The notes: generated from the letters alone by a model not told the origin. A stretch of 64,000 nt of DNA from Haloactinomyces albus (GCF_031458135.1 NZ_JAVDXW010000001.1:3906001-3970000), one strand, 5' to 3'. Numbered from the stretch's first letter, positions 17,410 to 27,067 are shown. Translations and numbers: made by a program.

Positions 17410-17682
17410 CTATGGGATGTCCACGAGCTGGGTCTGAAATTCCGTATACGGGGTACTGCTACCGGAAACCGAAACCGACAGCGGGAGTTCCGGTGGTGGC
17501 CCCGGGCCGGCAGCGCGGTCAATCGGACCCTGCAGGCGTCCCTGCCGGAGATCATCGACCCGCGTCAGCGCATCAGCGACCGCTCGCTGCGTCTGCTTCC
17601 CGACCTGACCAGCCGGGACATCAGCGCTGCCCTGAGTGAGGTGACCGTGCGCAATCCGGCGGTGAATGCGAGTGCAGTCTGA
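17410..17682 (+). pseudogene. C-terminal fragment of an unidentified gene at the IS701 edge
   Basis: Directly after the right inverted repeat, one frame is open to a TGA at 17680-17682. It reads VHELGLKFRIRGTATGNRNR, then LQASLPEIIDPRQRISDRSL and DISAALSEVTVRNPAVNASA. It has no start codon with a ribosome-binding site and its composition is protein-like rather than random. I do not recognise the family. It could be the surviving tail of a gene broken by the insertion; the matching head is not visible left of 15901. Confidence 0.35.
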
Positions 17683-17977
17683 GTTGCCCCGGTGTTTTTG
17701 GAGATCCTGGTATGTCTTGTTGCCGTTTCGGGCCACCACTTGAGCTACCGGAGCGGGAGCCGCAGAAGCGAAGGTGGGCGTTGTCGGCTTTTGCTTCTTC
17801 GGCGTGGACCTTGGGGTCCGTTTCGCGGGAGTATCCGCGGGAGAGTTCTGCTCCGTGCTGATCGACGAGGACGGCTCCCACGGAGTAGGCGCTGTCGCTG
17901 GGCGGGCACTGTCGGGACAGTGCGATGGCGCGCTTCATCCACGCGTGGTCCTGCGGGGTGGCTGCTGTGGTGCTCAT
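17621..17977 (-). pseudogene. Truncated cytidine-deaminase-like (RibD N-terminal type) gene
   Basis: The ATG at 17977 follows AAAGGAGG and begins a zinc-deaminase domain: HAWMKRAIALSRQ, AYSVGAVLVD and the first zinc motif VHAEEA, ending at about 17792. The second zinc motif (PCxxC type) should follow, but the frame instead runs into unrelated Ser/Gly/Pro-rich sequence to 17621. The deaminase is therefore cut after its HAE motif and cannot be active. It continues in frame from the RibD-C gene upstream. It may once have served riboflavin-like or pyrimidine-type metabolism. Confidence 0.65.
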
Positions 17978-18742
17978 GCTGTGCTGTCCTCCTTTGGGCA
18001 GGTAGCGCAGGAGCGCGACATCACCGATGGTGCGGGTCTCGACCAGGGTCATGCGCCGGGTGGGGGAGCCGGGGTAGGGGGCGGGATGCAGGAACTTCGG
18101 TGCCTGGGTGGCGCCGACGAGGGTGGGGGCGATGGCCAGCTGGATCTCGTCGGCGAGCCCGTGGGACAGCAGCGCGGTGTGGATGTGTCCGCCGCCTTCG
18201 ACCATCAGGCGCGCTACGCCTCGCTCGCCGAGGTCATCGAGCAGGCGGCCGAAGTCGATGTCGGTGCCCAGAGCCACGATGTCGGCCAGCTCGCCCAGTT
18301 GCTCGCGGAGTTTGATGGCCCCGGCATCGGTGGTGTAGACGAGTTTGCGGTCTCCGTGGTGCCAGAACTTCGCCTCTGGGTCGAGGTTGCCGCTGGCGGT
18401 CAGGGTCACTTTGAGCGGGTACTCGGGCAGACCACGCGAGACCCGGTGTGCGCGTCGTTCGGCGCTGTTGACCAGCAGACGGGGGTTGTCGGCGCGCAGT
18501 GTTGCGGCGCCGATGAGGATGGCGTCGGACTCGGCGCGGACCGCGTCCACGCGGTCGAAGTCCGCGGCGTTGGACAGCAGGAGACGGTCGGGGCCGGTGT
18601 CGTCGAGCTGGGCCAGTTCGGTGAGGATGCGTGCTGATCCGGTTTCCGTGTCGATGGTGAGCGCTTGTTGCCCGGGTGTGGCGGCATGGTCGGTGTCGAG
18701 CCATGACCGAATGCCTGCGGATTGACCTCGAGCGCACTCCAA
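17978..18742 (-). pseudogene. RibD C-terminal (dihydrofolate-reductase-like) domain gene, 5' end lost
   Basis: The frame carries a nearly complete RibD-C reductase domain: PDRLLLSNAADFDRVDAVRA, ILIGAATLRADNPRLL, LMVEGGGHIHTALL and IGDVALLRYLP. The first strand, normally with a start methionine and a SLDGY-type motif, is replaced by unrelated residues. No ATG or GTG lies in frame upstream; only a TTG at 18742 is possible. The domain has no stop and runs straight into the deaminase start. Loss of the 5' end next to the divergent efflux gene suggests a rearrangement here. The family reduces pyrimidine or pteridine intermediates with NADPH. Confidence 0.6.
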
Positions 18743-18805
18743 GGTGAACAATCCCGTTCGTGCGCGCCGAGAGCGGGGCGGGTGCCGGGCAGAGGAGAGG
18801 AACGT

Positions 18806-20422
18806 ATGGATCCGTCGGTTGTCGATCGGAGGCAGGTCGATCGCAGCGCATCGAGTCCGCCGCCCTGGTTGGTGATGGCGATCGCCTGCCTGGGCCAGTT
18901 CTTGGTGGTTCTCGATGTGTCGGTGGTCAACGTGGCGCTGCCTGCCATGCGTTCCGGTCTCGGTTTGAGTCAGGCGGGGATGCAGTGGGTGGTCAATGCG
19001 TATGTGATCGCCTTCGCCGGTTTCATGTTGCTGGGCGGTCGGGCCGCCGATGTGTTCGGCCGTAAACGCACCTTCGTCGCCGGGATCGGTGTGTTCACCG
19101 TGGCCAGCCTGGCCGGTGGGGTGGCGATGGCGCCGTGGCAGCTCATCACCGCTCGCGCGATCCAAGGGGTCGGTGCGGCCGTGCTGGCCCCGGCCACCCT
19201 CACTCTCATCACCGGCTCGTTTGCCGACGAGTCGACTCGCACCCGCGCGATCGCCGTGTGGACTGCGGTCGGCGCCGGTGGTGGCGCGGCGGGCAGCCTC
19301 GTCGGTGGTGTGCTCACCGAATTCCTGTCCTGGCGCTGGGTGCTGCTGATCAACGTTCCGGTCGGGGCGTTGACCATGGCCGGTGCGGTGCTGTGGTTGG
19401 CCGAGCGTCGTGACCAGGTACGCAAGCGGCTGGATCTGCCCGGCGCGATGCTGGTCAGTGCGGGCTTGGCGCTACTGGCCTACGGCATCGTGCAGACCGA
19501 GTCCGCAGGGTGGACGGCCTTCGGCGCGCTGTTTCCGCTGGGCGTCGGGCTGGTGGTGCTGGCCGTCTTCGTCGTCGTCGAAGCCCGCTTGCGGGAGCCG
19601 TTGATGCCGTTGCACGTGTTTCGACTGCGCTCGGTGGCCGCGGCCAACGCTGCGATGTTGGCCTCGGGCGGGGTCATGTTCTGCATGTGGTTCTTCCTCA
19701 CGCTCTACATGCAGCACGTGCTCGGCTACACACCACTGCGGACCGGGCTGTCCTTCCTGCCGCACTCGATGGGCATCATCCTCGGCGCGCAGGTCGCACC
19801 CCGCTTGATGCGCCTGCTGGGCGCCAAGACCCTGGCCATCACAGGGGCACTGATCGGCGCGGTCGGCATGGTCTGGCAAAGCACCATGACCGCGGACGGG
19901 ACCTATCTCGGCACGATCCTCGGGCCCGGCATCCTCATGGCACTCGGCGCCGGGCTGACCGCCACACCCGTGGCCACGGTCGCCACCTCGGGCGCCGCAC
20001 CAGGAGAAACAGGGTTGGTTTCCGGGCTGGTCAACACCTCCCGCCAGATCGGCGGCGCGCTGTCGCTGTCGGTGCTGTCGGCGGTGGCCGCCGCCCACAT
20101 TCACGGCAGCACCCACCCGGACGTGTTGACCGCCGGCTATGCGGCGGCCTTTGCGACCGGGGCCGCCATCCTGGTCGGCGCCGCCGTGCTGATGCTGGTT
20201 ATCTTTCCGGGCGCGCGGGCACACCAGCCGAGCGCGGCCAGCACGGCCACTCGCCGAGACCGCAGCGGATCGGCCGAGCACACCGACTCGGGCTCGGCGC
20301 CGCTGTCCGGCCTGCACAGGGACACTCGGAAGAGTGATCGACATGGTTCGCGAACCGGAGACCATCGCGGAGACTCGTCGCACTTTGGGAGCACAGCTCG
20401 CAGCCTTCCGCCAGGCCGCTGA
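18806..20422 (+). CDS. DHA2-family MFS drug efflux transporter
   Basis: A 538-residue, 14-segment MFS exporter. It has the DHA2 opening LGQFLVVLDVSVVNVALPAM, motif A GGRAADVFGRKRTF and motif C-like WRWVLLINVPVG. The ATG at 18806 follows AGGAGAGG. The hydrophobic part ends near residue 465; the last 70 residues are polar and their final stretch overlaps the next gene by about 80 bases. Such pumps expel antibiotics and other amphiphilic compounds by proton antiport. It is probably co-transcribed with the XRE regulator that follows. Confidence 0.88.
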   Translation: MDPSVVDRRQVDRSASSPPPWLVMAIACLGQFLVVLDVSVVNVALPAMRSGLGLSQAGMQWVVNAYVIAFAGFMLLGGRAADVFGRKRTFVAGIGVFTVASLAGGVAMAPWQLITARAIQGVGAAVLAPATLTLITGSFADESTRTRAIAVWTAVGAGGGAAGSLVGGVLTEFLSWRWVLLINVPVGALTMAGAVLWLAERRDQVRKRLDLPGAMLVSAGLALLAYGIVQTESAGWTAFGALFPLGVGLVVLAVFVVVEARLREPLMPLHVFRLRSVAAANAAMLASGGVMFCMWFFLTLYMQHVLGYTPLRTGLSFLPHSMGIILGAQVAPRLMRLLGAKTLAITGALIGAVGMVWQSTMTADGTYLGTILGPGILMALGAGLTATPVATVATSGAAPGETGLVSGLVNTSRQIGGALSLSVLSAVAAAHIHGSTHPDVLTAGYAAAFATGAAILVGAAVLMLVIFPGARAHQPSAASTATRRDRSGSAEHTDSGSAPLSGLHRDTRKSDRHGSRTGDHRGDSSHFGSTARSLPPGR

Positions 20423-21449
20423 TCTCACCCAAGGCCAGTTGGCCAAGGCCGCGTTCTGCGACCGCACGACGGTTACCCATATCGAGAAGGGCCGCGCCCG
20501 CGCCGACGAGCGATTCTGGCGAGCCTGCGACGAGGCAGTTGGAGCAGGCGGTGCGCTGCTGGCCGCCTTCCACGACCTCGTGGCGTCCAAACATGCCTAT
20601 GAGCAGCGGGAGCAACAAACTCGGCTCGCGGTGGCCCGAGCACGCGCTGAGCGGCTGACCACGAACGGACATCCCGCACCTTCGACGTCGGCGACCGACG
20701 ATGTCGGTTTGGTCGGCCCTCCCGCACCCCCTGTCCGACTGGACAGCGTCTACGTCGAAACCCTGCACAGTCGCATCCGCGAGTTGATCGACCTCGATAC
20801 CCGGGTCGGTGGTGACCATTCCTCGGGGCTCGCCCTGCAACTGTTGATCCTGCAGAACATGTCCATGCACGCCGGGCACCTCGGTCGTCCGGTCGAAGCC
20901 CTGCGCATTGCCCGCATGATGCTGGAGACGAACAAGCTTTCACCTCGGCTGGAAACGCTCTTTCGTACCCGCGAAGCCCGCGCTTTGGCGCTGGCCGGCG
21001 ACGAGACCGCAGCCGAGCGCATGTTCCGTCGGGCCCGGTTGCTGTATCTGGATGGAGTGTGCGGCGACGATCTGGCATGGGCGTGGTGGATCAATGAGCA
21101 GGAGCTGGCTTGGCATGAGGCCATGATTCGTGTGGATTCGGCAGACTGGGGCTCGGCGGTTGATGCTTTTCAGGCCTCCATCGAGGTGACGCTCGATCAT
21201 GAAGTGCGGCGCCGCTACCACCATCTTGCCGCGCTGCTCGATGTGCAGGTCCGCGTGGCGGCCTGGCGTGGCGCCGACCGAACAGTCCAGCGTGTCCTGC
21301 CCTACGTCGATGAGATCGGTTCCACCCGCACCGTGACCACGCTGTTGGGCGTGATCGACCGGCTTGGCACCACGCGGGCAACACCATCGGTCGGTGAGGC
21401 GGCCGGGCAACTCGGTGGCATCTTGACCAGCGCGGGATACGGTCACTGA
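20343..21449 (+). CDS. XRE-family regulator with TPR-like C-terminus
   Basis: A 368-residue protein. The N-terminal helix-turn-helix spans about residues 10-65 (TRRTLGAQLAAFRQAADLTQ, then FCDRTTVTHIEKGRA). The remainder is alpha-helical, with alternating small and aromatic residues like TPR-type repeats. This architecture is common in actinomycete regulators that sense a small ligand or peptide. The ATG at 20343 follows GGAAGAG; a GTG at 20334 is also possible. The gene overlaps the efflux pump gene and runs convergent into homocysteine S-methyltransferase, overlapping its end by seven bases. It may control the pump. Confidence 0.75.
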   Translation: MVREPETIAETRRTLGAQLAAFRQAADLTQGQLAKAAFCDRTTVTHIEKGRARADERFWRACDEAVGAGGALLAAFHDLVASKHAYEQREQQTRLAVARARAERLTTNGHPAPSTSATDDVGLVGPPAPPVRLDSVYVETLHSRIRELIDLDTRVGGDHSSGLALQLLILQNMSMHAGHLGRPVEALRIARMMLETNKLSPRLETLFRTREARALALAGDETAAERMFRRARLLYLDGVCGDDLAWAWWINEQELAWHEAMIRVDSADWGSAVDAFQASIEVTLDHEVRRRYHHLAALLDVQVRVAAWRGADRTVQRVLPYVDEIGSTRTVTTLLGVIDRLGTTRATPSVGEAAGQLGGILTSAGYGH

Positions 21450-22348
21450 TCCGCGCCGTGCGCGGCTTGCGCGATCTCGGCGATGTCGGTGGGGCTCACT
21501 CGGCAGCATCCGCCGATGATGTGTGCGCCCTCGGTGATCCATTGCCGTGCTTGTTCGCCGGAGTAGCGCGACGGTCCCACCCATGTCCGTTGCTGTGCAT
21601 TCCAGCCTTCGCCGCTGTTCGGGTAGGCGATCACGGGTTTCCCGGTGGTCTCACCGGCCACGGTGATCGCCGCGGGTACGTCGTCCGGGGAGCAGCAGTT
21701 CACGCCTACCGCTACGATCTCCGGGGTCTCGGCGGCGATCGCGAACGCCTCGGCCATGGATTGTCCGGCGCGTGTGTGGTTCCCGTCGAGGTTGTAGGTC
21801 AGCCAGGCCGGGATGCCGCACCCGGCGATCGCGGTCCTCAGTGCTTCGGCCTCGTCGGTGTCCGGCACCGTTTCCAGGGCCAGCACATCCGGGCCGGCTT
21901 CGGCCAGCACGTCCAGACGGGGACGGTGCCACGCTGCCAGTTCGGCCACGCTCACTCCGTAACGGCCCCGGTACTCCGACCCGTCGGCCAGGGCCGCGCC
22001 GTATGGGCCGATTGAGGCGGCCACCCATCGCTTGCGCCCGTCGTCGGCCATCTCGGCGCGGGCGGTCTGTGCCAGTTCGACACTGCGCCGCAGCAAGCGG
22101 GCAGCTTCCTGCCGCCCGATCCCACGCGCCGCGAACCCGTCGAACGAGGCTTGATAACTCGCCGTCGTCGCGATGTCGGCCCCGGCGCGGAAGAACGCCC
22201 GATGAGCAGCTGTGATCTCGGACGGGTCTTCTACCAGCAACCGTGCCGACCACAAAGGGTCCGAGAGGTCATGTCCCCGTGCCTCGAGCTCAGTCGCCAG
22301 ACCACCGTCTGTGATCAAGGCCGAACAGTTCGGTACAACGAAACCCAC
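21443..22348 (-). CDS. mmuM: Homocysteine S-methyltransferase
   Basis: A 301-residue enzyme that transfers a methyl group from S-methylmethionine (or AdoMet) to homocysteine to form methionine. The zinc-binding cysteines are visible in GVNCCSP and in IIGGCCRVSP, and the N-terminal LITDGGLATELEARGHDLSD is typical. Length matches the family. It stands alone and converges on the XRE gene. An IS3 remnant begins about 65 bases upstream of its start, so its original promoter region may have been changed. Confidence 0.88.
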   Translation of the reverse strand: MGFVVPNCSALITDGGLATELEARGHDLSDPLWSARLLVEDPSEITAAHRAFFRAGADIATTASYQASFDGFAARGIGRQEAARLLRRSVELAQTARAEMADDGRKRWVAASIGPYGAALADGSEYRGRYGVSVAELAAWHRPRLDVLAEAGPDVLALETVPDTDEAEALRTAIAGCGIPAWLTYNLDGNHTRAGQSMAEAFAIAAETPEIVAVGVNCCSPDDVPAAITVAGETTGKPVIAYPNSGEGWNAQQRTWVGPSRYSGEQARQWITEGAHIIGGCCRVSPTDIAEIAQAAHGADQ

Positions 22349-22412
22349 CAGGCCATTCTATGAACCATCCCGGGTTTTCGTACCCCTTTTCGATCTTGGG
22401 AAGGATGGCACG

Positions 22413-23025
22413 ATGCCGAACAGGTACGATCATGAAACCCGGGTCAGGGCGGTCCGTCTGGTCAAGGACCATGTCGATGACTACGAGACCGAGTGGGCCG
22501 CGATGCGGGCGGTCTCGACCCGGCTGGGGGATGAGCATCGAGACGCTCCACAAATGGGTGCGTCAGTCCGACATCGATTCGGGTGAATCCGTTGGTGTGT
22601 CAACGGAATCGGCCCGCGAGAATCGTGAGCTCAAGCGCAAGGTCCGCGAACTGGAACGGACCATCGAAGTACTCAAGGCGGCCATGAACTTCTTCGTGGC
22701 CGAGTGCGCCCCGCAACACCGCTGATCTGCGCGTTCATCACCGCGCACCGCCAGGTGTTCTCCGGTCGCACCGGGCCGCCGCCGGCCCGAGTCGCTGTAG
22801 CCGAGCCTGGAAATGTGGGCGCACCTGCAGCGCCAAGGTGTGGCCGGTGGCCCGCTCCACCGTCGAACGGCTGATGCGCGAGAACGGCTGGCGCGGGACC
22901 ACCCGCACGAAGAAGGTCCGCACCACGGTTTTCGACCCGACGGCCGAGCAAGCACCTGACCTGGTTAAACGCCGCTTCGCCGCGGACTGCCCGGACGAGC
23001 TCCGGGTCGCTGACTTCGTGCGCCG
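22413..23025 (+). pseudogene. IS3-family transposase remnant (OrfA and N-terminal OrfB)
   Basis: From the ATG at 22413, OrfA reads NRYDHETRVRAVRLVKDHV. It shifts frame near 22530 and resumes as MSIETLHKWVRQSDIDSGES with the leucine-zipper-like ENRELKRKVRELERTIEVLK. OrfB follows in yet another frame with ARSTVERLMRENGWRGTTRT and KRRFAADCPDELRVADF, and then stops resembling a transposase just before the catalytic DDE core. It is a non-functional piece. The following 250 bases (to 23271) hold nothing I can identify. Confidence 0.8.
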
Positions 23026-23271
23026 CGAGGCGCGGTTTGACCGTGTGGTGATGAAAGGACACCACCGCTGGGGCGTTGCAGAGTCCTGGCCGAAGCTGAG
23101 GGCAGCCGAGATCCCCGGGACAGGGGTGAGGGTGGACAGCGGCCCTGACAACGACGAGTCGTACCAGAACTGCCAGATGGTGCGGGCTCGGCTAGCAAGA
23201 CGGAGAGGCATCCGTGAGGAACCAGTGTCTGAACGCCCCTCAAGCGCAACCACCAGCCCAAAACCTGGCTG

Positions 23272-23590
23272 CTACGGGCAGCGGACCACTTGACCCGCAT
23301 ACGACAGTCCACCGCCGAAGCCGAACAGCAGTACAGGGACGCCCTTTTCGACTTCTCCACGATCGATCAACTTGGAGAAGGCGAGCGGGATACTCGCGGC
23401 GGAGGTGTTGCCGGACTCCGCTACGTCACGGGCAACTACCGCATTGACAGCACCGGTCTTCTGTGCGACCGGCTCGATGATCCGCAGGTCGGCCTGATGG
23501 AGCACGACGCCCCCAGCTCTTCCGGTGTGACTCCAGCCTTTCGCAGACCCGCCGCGTGATATCCGGGAGGGCTGTCGTGGCCCATATCCG
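23272..23590 (-). pseudogene. 3-oxoacyl-ACP synthase III (KAS III/FabH-like) C-terminal fragment
   Basis: The complement of 23508-23272 encodes VVLHQADLRIIEPVAQ, then ARDVAESGNTSAASIPLAFS and FGFGGGLSYAGQVV up to a stop. These contain the catalytic His and Asn of the KAS III fold. Upstream (to about 23590) the expected helix AGVTPEELG is present but in other frames, so the piece is frameshifted and lacks the first two thirds, including the cysteine. It may be left over from a polyketide or fatty-acid gene cluster that was lost. Confidence 0.75.
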
Positions 23591-23662
23591 GTACGGATCC
23601 CCAAGGTGACGGCTGTGTCCGCATTCGGTGCGGTGTAGATCGGTTTCGGGTCGACCAGTACT

Positions 23663-23764
23663 CATCCAGTACTCGGTGCCCTCGCCGCCGCTGCCCATCC
23701 ACAGGACCAGCACGTCCTTGCGGCCGTCCACGGTGACGCCGATGGCGGCGTAGATGGGCCGTTC
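23663..23764 (-). pseudogene. IS256-family transposase fragment
   Basis: About 34 codons match the central part of mutator-type transposases: ERPIYAAIGVTVDGRKDVLV, followed by LWMGSGGEGTEYWM. Flanking sequence is not transposase. It directly abuts the KAS III scrap, which marks a deletion junction. Confidence 0.65.
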
Positions 23765-23895
23765 CGGCGACAACGCTCGCCCTGACGTCCCGACCTGCTC
23801 CTGTGCACTCACAGCTTCAGAGGTCATCACTCACAACCCATCCCGCCGGACAACATCCGGCGTGTCGGGCCGGAAACACGTTCAGGCGACAGTCC

Positions 23896-25011
23896 TCACT
23901 GTAGAAGGCTGTCGAGGCTGCCGCTCTCGCGCCCGTGGGCACGGGCGACGGGGGCGTTGACGAGGGTGCCGTGGTGGGTGTTGAGCCCCTTGGCCAGCGC
24001 GGAATCCTCGCGGCAGGCCTGCTGCCAGCCCTGATCGGCGATACGCAGGGCGTAGGGCAGGGTGACGTTGGTCAGGGCGTGGGTGGAGGTGTTGGGCACC
24101 GCGCCGGGCATGTTGGCCACGCAGTAGAACACCGAGTCGTGCACCCGGTAGGTGGGGGCGTCGTGGGTGGTGGGCCGCGAGTCGGCGAAGCAGCCTCCCT
24201 GGTCGATGGCGATGTCGACGAGCACGCTGCCTGGCTTCATCCGCGACACCAGCTCGTTGGACACCAGCTTCGGGGCCTTGGCGCCCGGTATGAGCACGGC
24301 ACCGATGACCAGGTCCGCGGAGGTGACGGCCTGCTCAACGGTGTAGCGATTGGAAGCCACGGTGCGGATCTGGCCACGGTAGTCGCGGTCGATGTCGCGG
24401 AGCTTGTCGACGTTGGTGTCGAGCAGCTCGACGTCGGCGCCCATGCCCAGGGCGATGGTGGCGGCGTTGAGCCCTGCCACACCGCCGCCGATGACCACCA
24501 CGCGAGCCGGGTGCACCCCGGGCACGCCGCCGGGCAGCACGCCGCGCCCGCCGCTGGGACGCATCAGCGCGTAGGCACCCATCTGGGGAGCTATGCGACC
24601 GGCGACCTCGCTCATGGGGGCCAGCAGGGGCAGGCCGCCGATGTCGTTCTGGACGGTCTCGTAGGCGATGCCGGTGATGCCGGAGTCCAGCAGCGCGTCG
24701 GTGAGCTCGGCGGAGGCGGCCAGGTGCAGGTAGGTGAACAGGACCTGGTCCCGGCGCAGCCTGGGGTACTCCTCGGCGATGGGTTCCTTGACCTTGAGCA
24801 CGAGCCGGCCCTCGCTCCAGACCTCGTCGGCGGTGGGCAGGACCTTGGCGCCCGCGGCGAGGTAGTCCTCATCCGGGATCGAGGAGCCGGCACCGGCACC
24901 GGCCTCGACGAAGACCTCGTGGCCCCGGCCGACGAATTCGTGCACTCCTGCGGGGGTCATGGCCACCCGGTATTCGCTGTTCTTGATCTCGCGGGGTACG
25001 GCGATCTTCAT
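23896..25011 (-). CDS. ald: Alanine dehydrogenase
   Basis: A 371-residue NAD-dependent L-alanine dehydrogenase that interconverts alanine with pyruvate and ammonia. It shows the N-terminal [20 protein letters not shown], the substrate-site YLHLAAS, the Rossmann motif [14 protein letters not shown] and the nicotinamide-site region [18 protein letters not shown]. The ATG at 25011 is preceded by GGAAG; a longer frame upstream has no family similarity. It lies downstream of a permease, a class III transaminase and an aldehyde dehydrogenase on the same strand. It may regenerate pyruvate for the transaminase and release the amine nitrogen as ammonia. Confidence 0.92.
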   Translation of the reverse strand: MKIAVPREIKNSEYRVAMTPAGVHEFVGRGHEVFVEAGAGAGSSIPDEDYLAAGAKVLPTADEVWSEGRLVLKVKEPIAEEYPRLRRDQVLFTYLHLAASAELTDALLDSGITGIAYETVQNDIGGLPLLAPMSEVAGRIAPQMGAYALMRPSGGRGVLPGGVPGVHPARVVVIGGGVAGLNAATIALGMGADVELLDTNVDKLRDIDRDYRGQIRTVASNRYTVEQAVTSADLVIGAVLIPGAKAPKLVSNELVSRMKPGSVLVDIAIDQGGCFADSRPTTHDAPTYRVHDSVFYCVANMPGAVPNTSTHALTNVTLPYALRIADQGWQQACREDSALAKGLNTHHGTLVNAPVARAHGRESGSLDSLLQ

Positions 25012-25073
25012 GGCGCTTCCTTTCTGACGATGTCGTTCGGTATCGGATTGCCCTGCGCGGGAGACAGGTTGGT

Positions 25074-25520
25074 TCAGTCCGCAACAGCGGTGGTGATCTC
25101 GTGCAGTGCTGCAGTGATCACCGCGGCCTCGGTGCGGGTCAACGTGTTGGTGTAGGTCATCGGGGGAAGCAGAAGACGCAGGTGGTGCCCGGCGTAGGGC
25201 TCGACGCAGACGTGCCAGCAGCCGGTGTGGGCGGTCCAGGACACAGTGCAGGACGTGAGGTCGACTGCGTGGATCAGCTCGGTGAGGGCGGGACCGGTCA
25301 GCTTGGTAGCCACCTCGTCCGCTTCGGATTTTCCCGGTCCGGACGGATTCCACCAATGCCTTGTCCGGTGTGTGCCTCGGATACGAAGTTCGAGGGTGCA
25401 ATCCGCGATGGGCCCGAAGGCGCTGGGTACGGAGGTGGTGACCTGCAGGTGGTGGATCCGGGCCAGCAGCTGCTTCTGCGTCCTGTACCCGAGCCGGATG
25501 TGCCGATCCGGGGTTGTCAT
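25074..25520 (-). CDS. Hypothetical protein in the amine-catabolism module
   Basis: A 148-residue protein starting at the ATG at 25520. I do not recognise the family. It begins TTPDRHIRLGYRTQKQLLAR, has two tryptophan-containing strands (RTRHWWNPSG, WTAHTGCWHVCVEPY) and ends in a helix rich in Ala and Thr. No signal peptide or membrane segment is seen. It sits between the alanine dehydrogenase and permease genes, 62 bases from the former's start, so it is probably co-transcribed. Confidence 0.55.
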   Translation of the reverse strand: MTTPDRHIRLGYRTQKQLLARIHHLQVTTSVPSAFGPIADCTLELRIRGTHRTRHWWNPSGPGKSEADEVATKLTGPALTELIHAVDLTSCTVSWTAHTGCWHVCVEPYAGHHLRLLLPPMTYTNTLTRTEAAVITAALHEITTAVAD

Positions 25521-25666
25521 GCTCACGCCCGTGCTCTGACGATCACCGATGTTGAGCCCGGCTTGCCGGAACGGGAACGCCTGCTGGTGCAGGGAGTGCA
25601 CAGCGGCAGCGTCGAGCGGGGAGGGTGGGAGGAACACTCCTGCTGGTGCCCGGCCGAATGCGGCGG

Positions 25667-27067
25667 TCATGACTGCACTCCTCGTGCCGGTTCGCGAATG
25701 TCCTGGTCCGCACTGTCGGGGTCCGCCAGCGGGGTGGGGGTGAAGAACGGAACCTTTTTGACGAGTTTGAGCCAGACGAAGGCGTAGCCGAGAATCACGG
25801 CGGTGCAGCCGGCGGCGCCGAGCCAGACGGTGGTTCGCATGTCGGCATCGGGATGGATGCTGATAATCATGCCGATACACGCTGCGATGCCGATGATCTG
25901 GGGCAGGGGATACAGCGGTGCGCGGAAGGCTCGGTGAGCGTCGGGGTAGCGGCGGCGCAGGACGATGACATCGATCTGGGCGAGGATGTAGGAAGCCAGC
26001 CACATGACGGTGGCCACCAGCACGAGGGTGAGGACGGCGTCGCTGTCGGCGACGGTCACCAGCGAGCCGATGATCAGGCCGGTCACGGCCAGCACGGAGA
26101 TCCACGGTGTGCGAAATCGCGGATGTACCCAGGCGAATGCACGCGGCAGCATTTCCTTGCGGGCGAGGCCGTAGAGCATTCTGGGGACTGCGGCGAGAAT
26201 CGCCGAGACCGAACTTGCCGAGGCCAGGATGGTCGCGGCGGTGAGTACGAACAGGCCGGTGGGTCCGGCGATGGCTTCGGCGACCAGCAGGTGCGGAGTC
26301 GCCGAGGTCGCCAGTTCCTCCAGTCCGACGTAACGCAGCGCTGCGAAACCGAACAGCATGTCCACGAGATAGACGAGCACCAGCCCGCTGATCATGGCAC
26401 GGGGAATGATCCGACCGGGGTTGCGGATCTCCTCGCTCATGGGGCAGACGAACTCGATGCCGATGAACAGGTAGGCCCCGATCGCGACGAGGTGAACGAT
26501 ACCGGTCCAACCGGCGGGGTTGAGGGGGATCGATTCGACGCTGGGTACGTTGCCGAGCTCGAGAAGACCGGCGACTCCGAAACCGACGAGGGTGAACAGC
26601 ATGACGCCGGTGACCACGAGCTGGGTACGCCCGAACGATTTCACCCCGACGAGGTTGATCACGCAGAACAGGACGGTGAGTCCGATCGCGAACAGGCTCG
26701 GGGGGATGGCGGGTACGAGCTGGTGCGCCGCGAGGCCGGAGACCATGAGCTCGGCCGGTTCGACCGTGGCCACGAGCACGATGTAGCCGGCGAGCACACC
26801 GAAGATCGCGGGCCCGCGCCCCAGCGCTGGTGCGGTGTAGTCGCCGATCATCCCGGCCCCCGGGATGAGATTGGCCAGCTCCGAGTAGGAGAAGGAGATC
26901 AGTATCGTAATGACCAGCGCGGCCAGTCCTGCTATGGCGAACGCCGATCCGCCGAGTCCGAACCCGTTGCCCAGTGTGGTCAGCGTTGTTGAGGCAATGA
27001 CGAGTCCGATGCCGGTGACCAGAGCACTCCAGAACCCGAGAGTGCGCTGCAGAGTTGGGGCAGTCAT
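25667..27067 (-). CDS. APC-superfamily amino acid/amine permease
   Basis: A 466-residue integral membrane protein with about twelve hydrophobic segments. The first begins GFWSALVTGIGLVIAS, and the consensus region SELANLIPGAGMIGDY resembles the signature of APC transporters. Transporters of this kind import amino acids or polyamines in exchange for or with protons. It lies between the transaminase and alanine dehydrogenase genes. It probably takes up the amine degraded by this module (for example putrescine, GABA or beta-alanine). The substrate cannot be read from sequence. Confidence 0.82.
   Translation of the reverse strand: MTAPTLQRTLGFWSALVTGIGLVIASTTLTTLGNGFGLGGSAFAIAGLAALVITILISFSYSELANLIPGAGMIGDYTAPALGRGPAIFGVLAGYIVLVATVEPAELMVSGLAAHQLVPAIPPSLFAIGLTVLFCVINLVGVKSFGRTQLVVTGVMLFTLVGFGVAGLLELGNVPSVESIPLNPAGWTGIVHLVAIGAYLFIGIEFVCPMSEEIRNPGRIIPRAMISGLVLVYLVDMLFGFAALRYVGLEELATSATPHLLVAEAIAGPTGLFVLTAATILASASSVSAILAAVPRMLYGLARKEMLPRAFAWVHPRFRTPWISVLAVTGLIIGSLVTVADSDAVLTLVLVATVMWLASYILAQIDVIVLRRRYPDAHRAFRAPLYPLPQIIGIAACIGMIISIHPDADMRTTVWLGAAGCTAVILGYAFVWLKLVKKVPFFTPTPLADPDSADQDIREPARGVQS

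Noticed and set aside
21451-21465. Hairpin CCGCGC-CGT-GCGCGG near the convergent ends of the XRE and mmuM genes
   Set aside because: It lies inside the mmuM coding sequence, is short and has no T-tract; it could aid termination but cannot be supported.
23935-25155. Plus-strand frame of about 400 codons, very Gly/Val/His-rich
   Set aside because: It is antisense to alanine dehydrogenase; the composition follows from codon bias on the other strand.
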